Below, piece by piece: positions 53,539 to 62,290 of a DNA stretch of 64,000 bases. Under the pieces are notes generated by a model. The model was not told the origin of the DNA, searched no databases, and saw only the letters and a list, made by a program, of their open reading frames with translations. The stretch is from Bradyrhizobium amphicarpaeae (GTDB taxonomy: Bacteria > Pseudomonadota > Alphaproteobacteria > Rhizobiales > Xanthobacteraceae). Within the stretch, counting starts at the first letter, position 1, and each line of letters opens with the position of its first letter. The position numbers were made by a program, and so were the translations under genes. The stretch is from positions 682,001 to 746,000 of the forward strand of contig NZ_CP029426.2 of the NCBI RefSeq assembly GCF_002266435.3, read 5' to 3'.

Positions 53539-55152
53539 TTACATCCGCAGCAACGCCTGTCGATCGATCTTCCCCGTGCCCGTCTTCGGCAGTTCGTCGG
53601 TGAAGATCACTTCGCGCGGATATTTGTAGGGCAGGAGCTTGCCCTTGACGTAATCCTGTAACCGCCGCGTCGCATCGTTGTGGTCGATCGCGCGGCTGTT
53701 CATCACCACCACCGCCTTCAGCGTCATCCGGCGGTCCGGCAGTTCGGCGGCGAATACCGCGCATTCGCGGATGTCGGGGTGGTCGGCAAGGCACAGCTCG
53801 ACTTCGAGCGGGTAGACCCACTGTCCCGAGATCTTGATGAGATCGTCGGCGCGGCCGCGGAAGAAGTGGAAGCCGTCGGCATCGCGGATGAAGCGGTCGC
53901 CGGTGTAGATCCAGCCGCCTTCGCGAATGGTCTCGGCAGACTTTTCGGGCCGGTTCCAGTACAGCGGCGTGTTGGAATCGCCGCGCACCCACAAGATGCC
54001 TTCCTCGTTGTCGCCGACGTTGCGACCATCCTTGTCGCGCAGCGCCAACTCATAGCCGGGCACGCGCAGGCCGGCGGCGCCGAGCTTCTTCTGCTCGGGC
54101 CTGTTGGAGAGATAGATGTGCAGCACCTCGGTCGAGCCGAGGCCCTCGACGATCTCCAGGTCCGTGAGCGTCTTCCAGCCGTTGAAGACCTCCGCCGACA
54201 GCACTTCCGCAGCCGAAAGCGACATGCGCAGCGACGAGAAATCGGTCTTGTTCGCCCCCTCGGCCTTGGTCAAGGACGTGTAGAGCGTCGGCAGACCGAA
54301 GAAGACCGTCGGCTTGTACTGTTCGATCGCCGAGAAGATCGTGGCGGGCTTCGGCTGGCCCGGCAGCAGCAGCGTTGCGGCACCGGCTGAGAACGGGAAG
54401 GTGACGGAGTTGCCGAAGCCGTAGGCGAAGAAGATCTTCGGCACGGAGAAGCAGATGTCATCGGGCGTCAGCTTCAGCACGTTCTGCGCAAAGGCGAGCT
54501 CACTATAGGCCATGTCGTGCTGGAGATGCACGATGCCCTTGGGGCGGCCGGTCGAGCCGGACGAGTACATCCAGAACGCCATCTCGTTGCGATGGGTGTC
54601 CGCTTCCGCCAGATCGGCCGGGAATTGCGCGAGCCAATCCGCCGCCGCAAACGCGCTCGGCGCGGCGTGATTGCCCGCCTCTCCATTGACGACGATCAGC
54701 GTCCGCAGGCGCGTGTCCTTGCAAGACTCTGCATTGAAGCGGCCACAGAACTCGGCCTCCGCCACCGCAATCTCAGCTCCGGAATCGGCGAGATAGAATT
54801 GCAGCAGGTCCGGCGGCGTCAGCGTGTTGATCAGCAGCGGCACGAAGCCGGCGCGCACCGCGCCGAAGAACGCGGCCGGGTAGGCCGGTGTGTCGTCGAG
54901 AAACAGCAGCACACGGTCGCCGCGCTTCAGGCCGAGTGACGCAAAGCCGTTGCCCCAGCGGCAAGCCTCGTCGCAGAGCTCGGCATAGGTCCGCGTGCCG
55001 GCCGGACCCATGAGCGCGATCCTGTCGCCACGGCCCTTGGCAAGATTGTCGAACAGCACGCGGCTGGCGTTGTAAGTTTCAGGAACGGCAAAGCCGATCT
55101 CGCGCGCGCCCCCGCTGTCGGCGGGCACCTGGTCGAAAATCTGGTTGCTCAT
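53539..55152 (-). CDS. Benzoate/salicylate-type aryl-CoA ligase
   Basis: 537 residues. ANL superfamily: YSSGSTGRPKGIVHLQHDM P-loop, EGLGSTEVLHIYLSNRP, FRGRADDLIKISGQWVYPLEVE hinge and catalytic Lys in LPKTGTGKIDRQAL. The STEVLHIYLSNRP and VPKIFFAYGFGNS features are typical of benzoate- and hydroxybenzoate-CoA ligases. The substrate is likely salicylate or another 2-substituted benzoate, since its ATG overlaps the stop of a salicylyl-CoA hydroxylase-like gene (inference). Confidence 0.9.
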   Translation of the reverse strand: MSNQIFDQVPADSGGAREIGFAVPETYNASRVLFDNLAKGRGDRIALMGPAGTRTYAELCDEACRWGNGFASLGLKRGDRVLLFLDDTPAYPAAFFGAVRAGFVPLLINTLTPPDLLQFYLADSGAEIAVAEAEFCGRFNAESCKDTRLRTLIVVNGEAGNHAAPSAFAAADWLAQFPADLAEADTHRNEMAFWMYSSGSTGRPKGIVHLQHDMAYSELAFAQNVLKLTPDDICFSVPKIFFAYGFGNSVTFPFSAGAATLLLPGQPKPATIFSAIEQYKPTVFFGLPTLYTSLTKAEGANKTDFSSLRMSLSAAEVLSAEVFNGWKTLTDLEIVEGLGSTEVLHIYLSNRPEQKKLGAAGLRVPGYELALRDKDGRNVGDNEEGILWVRGDSNTPLYWNRPEKSAETIREGGWIYTGDRFIRDADGFHFFRGRADDLIKISGQWVYPLEVELCLADHPDIRECAVFAAELPDRRMTLKAVVVMNSRAIDHNDATRRLQDYVKGKLLPYKYPREVIFTDELPKTGTGKIDRQALLRM

Positions 55153-56288
55153 GCCTCGTCTCCGCCGTTCCTGGCGGCCTCGTAACGCGCCATGAAGCCC
55201 GGCGACATGTGGCGCAGGCGTGCATCGTCGATGCGGCCGGAGCGAGTGATGTAGCTATAGGCGAAGTCCATCAGGCCCTGCTGCATGTGCTGGGCAAATT
55301 GCTCGTACCAGAAGGCGCTGGTGCGCGCCGCGTTGACCAGTTTCTGCACCACGGGCTTCCGCGCTGCCTGATAGCGGTGCAGCGCGGTCGCAAGATGTGC
55401 ATCCGATTCCAGTGCCTTGACCAGCGCAATAGCGTCCTCGATCGCGAGTCGGGTGCCCGAGCCGATCGAGAAATGCGCGGAATGCAGGGCATCGCCGATC
55501 AGCACCATGTTCTTGAACGACCAGTGCTCGTTCCAGACCCAGGGAAAGTTGCGCCAGACCGATTTGTTGGAGACGAGGCAATGGCCGCCGAGCGTGTCGG
55601 CAAACACCTCTTCGCAGACGCCCTTGGATTGCTCGACGTCCTTGTAGGCGAAACCATAGGCCTGCCAGGTCGCGTGGTCGCATTCGACCAGGAAGGTGCT
55701 CATGGCCGGCGAGTAGCGGTAGTGATGCGCGTTGAAGGCGCCGCGATCGGTCTTCACGAAGGTCTGCGACAGCGTGTCGAACCGCTTCGAGGTGCCGTAC
55801 CAGACGAACTTGTTGGAGGAGTAGGACAGCGAGGTGCCGAAATCACCTTCGAAGGTGCGGCGCACCAGCGAGTTCAAGCCGTCCGCGGCGACGATCAGAT
55901 CATATCCGTTGAGCTGGTCGACGGCCTGAATCTGCGTATCGAAGCGCGGCGTGACGCCGACGTCGAGCGCGCGCTGCTGCAGGAACCGCAGCAGCTCGAG
56001 CCGCCCGATCGAGGAGAAGCCGACCCCGTCGATGGCGACGCTGTCGCCGCCGAGGCTCAGCGTGATGTTCTCCCAGCTCTCCATGTGCGGCGCGATCGCG
56101 TCGACCGTCTCGGGGTCGTCGGCGCGCAGGAATTCCAGCGCCTGGTCGGAGAACACGACGCCAAAGCCCCAGGTCGCGTCGGCCGGGTTCTGCTCGAACA
56201 GGTCGACCTGATCCTCGGGATGACGCCTCTTCCAGAGATAGGCGAAGTAGAGCCCACCGGGCCCCCCGCCAATCACGGCGATCCGCAA
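55149..56288 (-). CDS. Salicylyl-CoA 5-hydroxylase-like FAD monooxygenase
   Basis: 379 residues from a TTG start with GGGAGG upstream. N-terminal FAD motif VIGGGPGGLYFAYLWKRRHP, the second FAD motif IGDALHSAHFSIGSGTRLAIEDA, and GRLELLRFLQQRA identify the aryl-CoA hydroxylase family. This family includes Streptomyces salicylyl-CoA 5-hydroxylase (SdgC) and the N-terminal half of 2-aminobenzoyl-CoA monooxygenase. It would hydroxylate a ring CoA thioester at C5. A stand-alone single domain, without the reductase half of the two-domain anthraniloyl-CoA enzyme. Confidence 0.88.
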   Translation of the reverse strand: MRIAVIGGGPGGLYFAYLWKRRHPEDQVDLFEQNPADATWGFGVVFSDQALEFLRADDPETVDAIAPHMESWENITLSLGGDSVAIDGVGFSSIGRLELLRFLQQRALDVGVTPRFDTQIQAVDQLNGYDLIVAADGLNSLVRRTFEGDFGTSLSYSSNKFVWYGTSKRFDTLSQTFVKTDRGAFNAHHYRYSPAMSTFLVECDHATWQAYGFAYKDVEQSKGVCEEVFADTLGGHCLVSNKSVWRNFPWVWNEHWSFKNMVLIGDALHSAHFSIGSGTRLAIEDAIALVKALESDAHLATALHRYQAARKPVVQKLVNAARTSAFWYEQFAQHMQQGLMDFAYSYITRSGRIDDARLRHMSPGFMARYEAARNGGDEA

Positions 56289-56302
56289 ATTCTGCCTCCC
56301 TA

Positions 56303-56341
56303 ATTGACAGTATACTTACTATCTAGGGGTAGACTAATGTG
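56303..56341. promoter_or_regulatory. Candidate MarR operator, copy 2
   Basis: ATTGACAGTATACT...ATCTAGG repeats the 52155 motif (23 of 25 positions), 15 bp upstream of the monooxygenase start. The minus-strand TATACT could be a -10 element, so binding would cover the promoter. Confidence 0.75.
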
Positions 56342-56475
56342 CTCCAGCGGCCCGCGCCAGTGGAATTATCGGTCGAGCGCAGGCGCGCCGACCGCATCTT
56401 CGGATACGCTTGCGCGTGTCCGAAACCGTCAGATCCGAATCATAGCCAAACCGCGCCGGCTTGGCCATCCTGCCG

Positions 56476-56691
56476 TCAGACGCAGCGCTTTACGTAGACC
56501 CCGTTCACCAGGACCCTGGTGCAGCGGACCACCGGAACCGGCTTGCGGACCACGACGGCCGCGTTCGGCCCGGCGCAGCCGGCGCGATAGACCCCGCGCG
56601 CGCACACCACCGCATTGGCGTCGGTGGCCTCGAACGTCATGGTGGTGCCGAAGGCGAGGAGGGCAGAGGCGATGAGCAGCAATGCACGCAT
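56476..56691 (-). CDS. Small exported protein of unknown function
   Basis: 71 residues from ATG 56691 (GGGAG upstream). Signal peptide (LLLIASALLAFGTTMTFEATDANA), then four cysteines (VVCARG, AGCAGP, VRCTRV, KRCV). Similar small proteins are common in Bradyrhizobium; no function known. Confidence 0.75.
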   Translation of the reverse strand: MRALLLIASALLAFGTTMTFEATDANAVVCARGVYRAGCAGPNAAVVVRKPVPVVRCTRVLVNGVYVKRCV

Positions 56692-56800
56692 GTCTTTCTC
56701 CCGGTTTGTCGCAATTGAAATCGGATACGGTAAAAGGCTTGTCGCAGCAGGCGCGCGAGACATCATGACGCGCGACGCAAGGTGTGTCGATGCGCGCCGC

Positions 56801-57676
56801 CTATCGCACAGTAAAGGGCGCCAGCACGTCCCTGCAGGCGGGTGACAGCGAGGCGGCATTGCTGGCAACGCATTGGATGATCCGGCCGCCACCTGGCGTC
56901 ACGCTGCCGCACAGCGTGCGGACGTCCTCGCGGCATGCGGACTGGACGATGAACAGCTCTTCGCGTGGCCGCAGCGGCCGCAACACGAGCACGGTGGGCG
57001 CTGCGGCAGGCGCTGCTGCTGCACCGGCCGCCGGCGTGGCTGTCGTTACTGCGCCGCCGGATGCCGCGCTCAGCGCACTCTGGCAGGACGGTGAGACCTT
57101 GGCCTTGTTCTTCTCCAGGCAGTCGAGCGCGGGGGCGCCGCCCGTCGGCACGCCGGCGCATACTTTGGGGTAGTCGCCACGACATGCACTCTTGATAGCA
57201 GCAACCTGCGCGCTGCTCGGCTGCTTGGCCGCCGCGGCTTTCGGCGCCGGTGCAGTTGCCGGCTTTGCCACGGGAGCGGGTTCAGCTTTCGGCGCCGCAG
57301 GCGCGGCCTTGGGAGCAGCTTCGGCCTTCGGCGCGGCCGGAGCGGTTTCGGTCTTCGCTGCGGGGGGAGCCGGTTCGGCCTTCGGCGCGGCGGGAGCAGC
57401 TTCAGTCTTCGGAGCGGCCGCAGGCTCGACCGCGCGAACCGCGGTCTGGCATCCGCCCGACAGGCTCGACATGTTCTTCTTCAGGCATTGATAGGCTTCG
57501 ACGCCGCCGGGCGTCACGCTGGCGCAGTGCGCCATGAAGTCCGAGCGGCATGCGGAGCGGATGGCGCTCTTCTGGGCGTCGGTCGGCGCTTGCGCGAATG
57601 CGCCTGTTGCAGTTGCGAAGAGCGTTGCCGCCAGCACCGCCGCGCGCGTTGACGCATGTTTCAACGTGTTGAACAT
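56801..57676 (-). CDS. Exported protein with three cysteine-rich repeats
   Basis: 291 residues from ATG 57676. Signal peptide ends at AFA-QAP (about residue 28). Three copies of a four-cysteine module follow the pattern SACR-x-D..C...TPGG...QCL..N...LSPAC: the first (Cys43, 51, 64, 76) near the N-terminus, the second in the middle and the third at the C-terminus. They resemble the eukaryotic Golgi GLG1-type cysteine-rich repeat. Between modules one and two lies a long Ala/Pro/Lys/Glu-rich linker. No catalytic function recognised; probably an envelope protein. Confidence 0.85.
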   Translation of the reverse strand: MFNTLKHASTRAAVLAATLFATATGAFAQAPTDAQKSAIRSACRSDFMAHCASVTPGGVEAYQCLKKNMSSLSGGCQTAVRAVEPAAAPKTEAAPAAPKAEPAPPAAKTETAPAAPKAEAAPKAAPAAPKAEPAPVAKPATAPAPKAAAAKQPSSAQVAAIKSACRGDYPKVCAGVPTGGAPALDCLEKNKAKVSPSCQSALSAASGGAVTTATPAAGAAAAPAAAPTVLVLRPLRPREELFIVQSACREDVRTLCGSVTPGGGRIIQCVASNAASLSPACRDVLAPFTVR

Positions 57677-57831
57677 CTGAGTGAATTTCTGCCCTGTCGG
57701 TAACGCCGAAGCCTTGTCAAAAGTGATGCAAACAATCGTCGCGCGTGGTGGCGCGTGAAGCGGCATCTTTGGCCGCTTCTGCTTCTGCCGCAAGTCAATA
57801 TTGCCCGCGCAATTGCGATGTAACGACGTCG

Positions 57832-58833
57832 CTAGAGCCTGACCATCCGCTTGCCGCGATTCTCGCCCGCAAGCAATCCGATCAGCGCCTTCGGCGTGTT
57901 CTCCAGGCCGTCGATGATGTCTTCCTGCACCTTCAGTCTGCCGGATCTGACCCAGCCCTGCAGCTCGGCGAGCGCGCGCTGGCTCTCCTTCATGTAATCC
58001 ATCACGATGAAGCCCTGCATCACCAGCCGCTTCACCACGATCAGACCCGGCACGCCGCGCGGACCGTGAGCGGAAGGCGCGCCGTCATATTGCGAGATCG
58101 CGCCGCAGCAGGCGATGCGGCCGTAATTGTTCATCTGCGGCAGGCAGGCCTCCAGAATGTTGCCGCCGACATTGTCGAAATAGACGTCGATGCCCTCAGG
58201 CGCCGCGGCGCGGAGCGCCTTGAAGACCGCGCCGTCCTTGTAGTCGACGGCGGCATCGAAGCCGAGCTCGGAGGTCAGCCAGTTGCATTTATCTGCGCCG
58301 CCGGCGATGCCGATCACGCGGCACCCCTTGATCCTGGCGATCTGGCCGACGATCGAGCCGACCGAGCCCGCAGCCGCGGAAACGACGACGGTCTCGCCCT
58401 CCCGGGGTTTGCCGATCTCCAGCAGGCCGAAATAAGCCGTGAGGCCGGCGATGCCGAACACGCTGAGCAGATGCGTCATCGGCTCGAGCTTCGGCATCTT
58501 GGTGAGATGCTTTGCCGGCACCGCGGCAAACTCCTGCCAGCCGGTGTCACCGAACACGATGTCGCCCGCCGCAAGCCCTTCTGCCTTCGAGCTGACGACC
58601 TCGGCGATGGCGCCGCCGGCCATCACGCTGTTCGCTTCGACGGCGGAGCGATAGGTCGCGCCATGCATCCAGGCCCGGTTGGCGGCGTCGAGCGAAATGT
58701 ATCGCACGCGCAGCAGGGCTTCGCCGTCGTTTGGCGCCGGCACTGTGCCTTCCACCATCTTGAAATGTTCGGGGCCAAGCTTGCCGCTGGGCTTTTCGAC
58801 CAGCAAGATCTGGCGATTGACGTTGCCGCTCAT
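57832..58833 (-). CDS. NADP-dependent medium-chain oxidoreductase (CurA-like)
   Basis: 333 residues from ATG 58833 (AGAGGGAAA upstream). GroES-like N-terminus, then VVVSAAAGSVGSIVGQIARIKGCRVIGIAGG, the NADPH-binding motif of the zinc-free MDR group. ALLRVRYISLDAANRAWMH and YFDNVGGNILEACLP match leukotriene B4 dehydrogenase/CurA-type alkenal reductases. Acts on alpha,beta-unsaturated carbonyls (family knowledge). Confidence 0.9.
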   Translation of the reverse strand: MSGNVNRQILLVEKPSGKLGPEHFKMVEGTVPAPNDGEALLRVRYISLDAANRAWMHGATYRSAVEANSVMAGGAIAEVVSSKAEGLAAGDIVFGDTGWQEFAAVPAKHLTKMPKLEPMTHLLSVFGIAGLTAYFGLLEIGKPREGETVVVSAAAGSVGSIVGQIARIKGCRVIGIAGGADKCNWLTSELGFDAAVDYKDGAVFKALRAAAPEGIDVYFDNVGGNILEACLPQMNNYGRIACCGAISQYDGAPSAHGPRGVPGLIVVKRLVMQGFIVMDYMKESQRALAELQGWVRSGRLKVQEDIIDGLENTPKALIGLLAGENRGKRMVRL

Positions 58834-59045
58834 GGCGTTTCCCTCTTTGATCGTCTTGACGATTATTGAAGCAGCCGCCGCAAACAAAACGTGCAGGCCG
58901 CGTGCGTTGTGCGCTGCATGAAGGCTAGAGCGCGGCGCTTCATTTCACAACGGGAACATCCTGAAAACGCGATCACACGCAAAGCGTGTTGCGTGGCTGT
59001 GATATCTGCGACATCATGAAGCGCCGGTGTACGTAGGGGTAAGCG

Positions 59046-60344
59046 ATGTCGAACAGGTTTACGCAATACATTCTGGCGGCGATGGTGCTCGGGATCGTCA
59101 TGGGGGCGGCGATCTACAACTTCCTGCCGGATACCCGCGGCGAGTGGGCCTCTGCCATCAACCTGATCGCCATGATGTTCCTGCGCCTGATCAAGATGAT
59201 CATCGCGCCGCTGGTGTTCGCGACCCTGGTCGGCGGCATCGCCCATATGGGATCGGGCTCCAAGCTCGGCCGCATCTTCGCCAAGACCATGGGTTGGTTC
59301 ATCAGCGCCTCCTTCATTTCGCTGCTGCTGGGCCTCATCATGGTCAATCTGCTGCAGCCCGGCGCGAATTTCCCCGGCACGCTGCCTGCGGCGGGCCAAT
59401 CGACCGGCCTGCCGGTCTCGGCCTTCTCGATCGAGAAGTTCCTGACCCATCTGATCCCGACCTCGATCGCGGACGCGATGGCGCAAAACGAGATCCTGCA
59501 GATCGTGATCTTTGCGGTGTTCTTCTCGGTGGCAATGGGCGCAATGCCCGAGCGGTCAAAGCCGATCCTGGCGCTGATCGACGACATCGGCCACATCATG
59601 CTCAAGGTGACGAGCTACGTGATGCTGTTCGCCCCGCTCGCGGTGTGGGCCGCCATCACCGCGACGGTGGCCAAGAACGGCCTCGCCGTGCTCTGGAAGC
59701 TCGTCGTCTTCATGGGCGGCTTCTATCTCTCGCTGATGATCCTGTGGGCCATCCTGGTCGTCGTCGGCTTCATCGTGATCGGGCCGCGCTACAGCCATCT
59801 CTTGAAGCTGATCCGCGAACCCCTGATGATCGCGTTCTCCACCGCAAGCTCGGAGGCGGCGTATCCGAAGACGCTGGAGGGGCTCAACCGCTTCGGCGCC
59901 TCGTCGCGGATATCGAGCTTCGTGCTGCCGCTCGGTTATTCCTTCAACCTCGACGGCACGATGATGTACTGCACCTTCGCCAGTATCTTCATCGCGCAGA
60001 GCTACCACATCGACATGCCGCTCGGCACCCAGCTCGCGATGCTGGCGACGCTGATGATCACCTCGAAGGGCGTCGCCGGCGTGCCGCGCGCCTCGCTGGT
60101 CGTGATCGCCTCGACGCTGTCGCAGTTCAACATCCCCGAGGCCGGCCTGTTGATGATCATGGGCATCGACACCTTCCTCGACATGGGCCGCAGCGCCACC
60201 AACGTGATCGGCAACACGCTGGCGACCTCGGTCGTGGCCAAGTGGGAAGGCGAGCTCGGGCCGGAGCATGCGATTGGCCCCGGCGACGCCGTGCCTGATG
60301 ACATGATTCCCGGCGAGGTGCCCGCGATGGCCGGCCATGGATAG
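59046..60344 (+). CDS. Dicarboxylate/amino acid:cation symporter (DctA/GltP-type)
   Basis: 432 residues, about eight membrane helices. The family motifs are present: a Ser-rich reentrant loop AFSTASSEAAYPKTL, SFNLDGTMMY (NMDGT-like), GVAGVPRAS, and GIDTFLDMGRSATNVIGN. It imports C4-dicarboxylates or acidic amino acids with Na+ or H+. Followed after 9 bp by a periplasmic binding protein on the same strand, an unusual pairing. Confidence 0.93.
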   Translation: MSNRFTQYILAAMVLGIVMGAAIYNFLPDTRGEWASAINLIAMMFLRLIKMIIAPLVFATLVGGIAHMGSGSKLGRIFAKTMGWFISASFISLLLGLIMVNLLQPGANFPGTLPAAGQSTGLPVSAFSIEKFLTHLIPTSIADAMAQNEILQIVIFAVFFSVAMGAMPERSKPILALIDDIGHIMLKVTSYVMLFAPLAVWAAITATVAKNGLAVLWKLVVFMGGFYLSLMILWAILVVVGFIVIGPRYSHLLKLIREPLMIAFSTASSEAAYPKTLEGLNRFGASSRISSFVLPLGYSFNLDGTMMYCTFASIFIAQSYHIDMPLGTQLAMLATLMITSKGVAGVPRASLVVIASTLSQFNIPEAGLLMIMGIDTFLDMGRSATNVIGNTLATSVVAKWEGELGPEHAIGPGDAVPDDMIPGEVPAMAGHG

Positions 60345-60353
60345 GAGCGAACC

Positions 60354-61295
60354 ATGGGCCAGATATCGGCGAGGTCACTGACCTCAGGCGGCTTGCTCCT
60401 TGCGGCATCGTTGCTCGCGACCTCCTTGTTCGCCACCTCGGCGTTCGCCCAGACCGGCGGCGAAGGGCTCAGCCCGACGCTGGCGGCCGTCAAGACAGCG
60501 CACACCGTGCGGCTCGGCTATCGCGAGAGCTCGCCGCCGTTCTCCTTCCTCGACCCGTCAGGCCGTCCGATCGGCTACAGCCTCGAGCTCTGCGAGGCCA
60601 TCGTCGAGGAGATCGGCGTCGAGGTCGACGATCCCAGTTTGAAAATCGACTACGTCAAGGTCACCTCGGATGACCGCATCGACGCCGTGCTCCAGAACAA
60701 GATCGACCTGGAATGCGGCTCGACCACCGCCAATGCCGAGCGCGGCAAGCGCGTCGCGTTCTCGCCGCTGATGTTCGTCGCCGGCACTAAGCTGATGGTG
60801 CCGAAAGCATCCAGCGTCCAGGCGCTGGCCGATCTGAAGGGCAAGACCATCGTGGTGACGAAAGGCACCACGAACGAGCAGGCGATCCAGGCGGCGGACA
60901 AGAAATTCTCGCTGGGCCTCAAGATCGTCACCTCTCCCGACCACGAGCAATCCTACCAGATGCTCGCCGACGGCAAGGCCGATGCGTTCGCGACCGACGA
61001 CATCCTGCTCTCCGGCCTGATCGCGCGTCACAAGGCGCAGGACAAGTTTCGCGTCACCGGCGATTATTTGTCCTACGACCCCTACGGCATCATGTTCAAA
61101 AAGGGCGAGCCGCAGCTCGCGGCCGTGGTCGAGCGCGCCTTCCGCAAGCTCGGCTCCAACCGCGACCTGGTCCCGCTCTACAACAAATGGTTCACCGCAC
61201 GGCTTCCCACCGGCGAACGTCTGAACGTTCCGATCTCGCTGCAGCTGGAAGAGGCGTTCAAGGCGATGGACGATTCAGCGGGGGCGAGTAATTGA
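60354..61295 (+). CDS. Amino acid-type periplasmic binding protein (GltI-like)
   Basis: 313 residues. N-terminal signal (SGGLLLAASLLATSLFATSAFAQ), then HTVRLGYRESSPPFSFLDPSGRPIGYSLELCEAIVEEI and LECGSTTANAERGKRVAFS, typical of polar amino acid receptors (SBP_bac_3). No ABC permease or ATPase is nearby. TAGGAG precedes the ATG, 9 bp after the symporter. Confidence 0.9.
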   Translation: MGQISARSLTSGGLLLAASLLATSLFATSAFAQTGGEGLSPTLAAVKTAHTVRLGYRESSPPFSFLDPSGRPIGYSLELCEAIVEEIGVEVDDPSLKIDYVKVTSDDRIDAVLQNKIDLECGSTTANAERGKRVAFSPLMFVAGTKLMVPKASSVQALADLKGKTIVVTKGTTNEQAIQAADKKFSLGLKIVTSPDHEQSYQMLADGKADAFATDDILLSGLIARHKAQDKFRVTGDYLSYDPYGIMFKKGEPQLAAVVERAFRKLGSNRDLVPLYNKWFTARLPTGERLNVPISLQLEEAFKAMDDSAGASN

Positions 61296-61333
61296 GCGGC
61301 GGCTGTTCGTCGAAGAGTCGGCGGTGTAAATCC

Positions 61334-61465
61334 CGTCATCCTGAGGTGCGAGGCCCGCGATGCGAATGCATCGCGGGAAGAGCCTCGAAGGATGTGCGGC
61401 CGCGCTGTTGCAGCCGGGCTGTCGCCCTTCGAGGTTCGCCGAAGAGGCGAGCACCTCAGGGTGAC
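61334..61465. repeat. Palindromic repeat, family 1 copy D
   Basis: CGTCATCCTGAGGTGCGAG, a perfect 10-bp hairpin (CCCGCGATGC/GCATCGCGGG with loop GAAT at 61354-61377), CCTCGAAGGATG, then CTGTCGCCCTTCGAGG, TCGCC/GGCGA hairpin and CACCTCAGGGTGACG. Reverse orientation of the ends relative to copies A-C. Between convergent genes. Confidence 0.8.
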
Positions 61466-61474
61466 GAAGATAGA

Positions 61475-62290
61475 TCAGCGCTCTGATTGAACCTCCCCAA
61501 ACACCCGATCCAGCGCCGCGTCATACGCTGCCTGCACCAGTTGCGGATACAGCTTCCCCAGCGCCTCCATCATCACGCCGGAGTTGATCTCGAGCACGCG
61601 CCACTCGCCATCGACGCGCACCACGTCGATCGACGCGAAGGCGATGCCGATGGCGCGCGCGGCATCGGCCGCGAGCTTGACGCAGGCCGCTCGAACTTCG
61701 CCGTCCTCCAGCAACACCGGCTTGGCGCCGGCATCGAGATTATGCCGCCAATCCGTGCCGCGCTGTTTGCTGTAGACGACGAGTGGCAGGCCATCGAGCA
61801 GCACGACGCGGACCTCGTCCTCGATCGCCACATAGGGCGAGATGACGAGCCCCGTGCTCATCGAAAACACCTCGCCGGCCGCGTGGTCGAGCTCCGCCTC
61901 CGTCGTCGCCTTGAACACCGCGCGCCCCGACGTTCCCTCGTTCGGCTTCACCACCACGCCTTGAAGATTTTCGTGAAGCAGCGCGATCATCGCCTGACGC
62001 CAGCCGGCGCCAACGACCTTCTCGCCAAGCTTCGGGTTGAGAAAGAGATGATGCGGAATGCAGGGCACGCCGTCCAGCGCCAGCGCCTCTGATGTCGCCG
62101 ATTTGTCGTTGGCGAGGCGGTGGGCGATGGCGCTGTTGAGGCCGATGTCGTAGCCGAAGGCGAAGCGCCGCTCGTCGCCGCGGCGCATCGCGATCAGCCA
62201 GCCACCGGCGCGGACCTCGACCGCGATGCCATGCTCCGCGCCATAGCGCCTGATCGCCTGGACGAAGATTCGCTCGTCGCTTGTCGCCAT
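61475..62290 (-). CDS. ATP-grasp family protein (RimK-like)
   Basis: 271 residues from ATG 62290 (start weakly supported). ATP-grasp elements: GVVVKPNEGTSGRAVFKATTEAELD (Lys and Gly loop), LVISPYVAIEDEVRVVLLDG, and DVVRVDGEWRVLEINSGV with metal-binding Glu and Asn. It ligates a carboxylate to an amine or thiol using ATP; partners are not encoded nearby, so the substrate is unknown. Confidence 0.85.
   Translation of the reverse strand: MATSDERIFVQAIRRYGAEHGIAVEVRAGGWLIAMRRGDERRFAFGYDIGLNSAIAHRLANDKSATSEALALDGVPCIPHHLFLNPKLGEKVVGAGWRQAMIALLHENLQGVVVKPNEGTSGRAVFKATTEAELDHAAGEVFSMSTGLVISPYVAIEDEVRVVLLDGLPLVVYSKQRGTDWRHNLDAGAKPVLLEDGEVRAACVKLAADAARAIGIAFASIDVVRVDGEWRVLEINSGVMMEALGKLYPQLVQAAYDAALDRVFGEVQSER

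Noticed and set aside
58972..59003. ATCACA...TGTGAT inverted repeat before the symporter as a CRP site
   Set aside because: The half-sites are in the wrong order (CRP needs TGTGA-N6-TCACA); the inner ACACGC-AAA-GCGTGT is just a hairpin.
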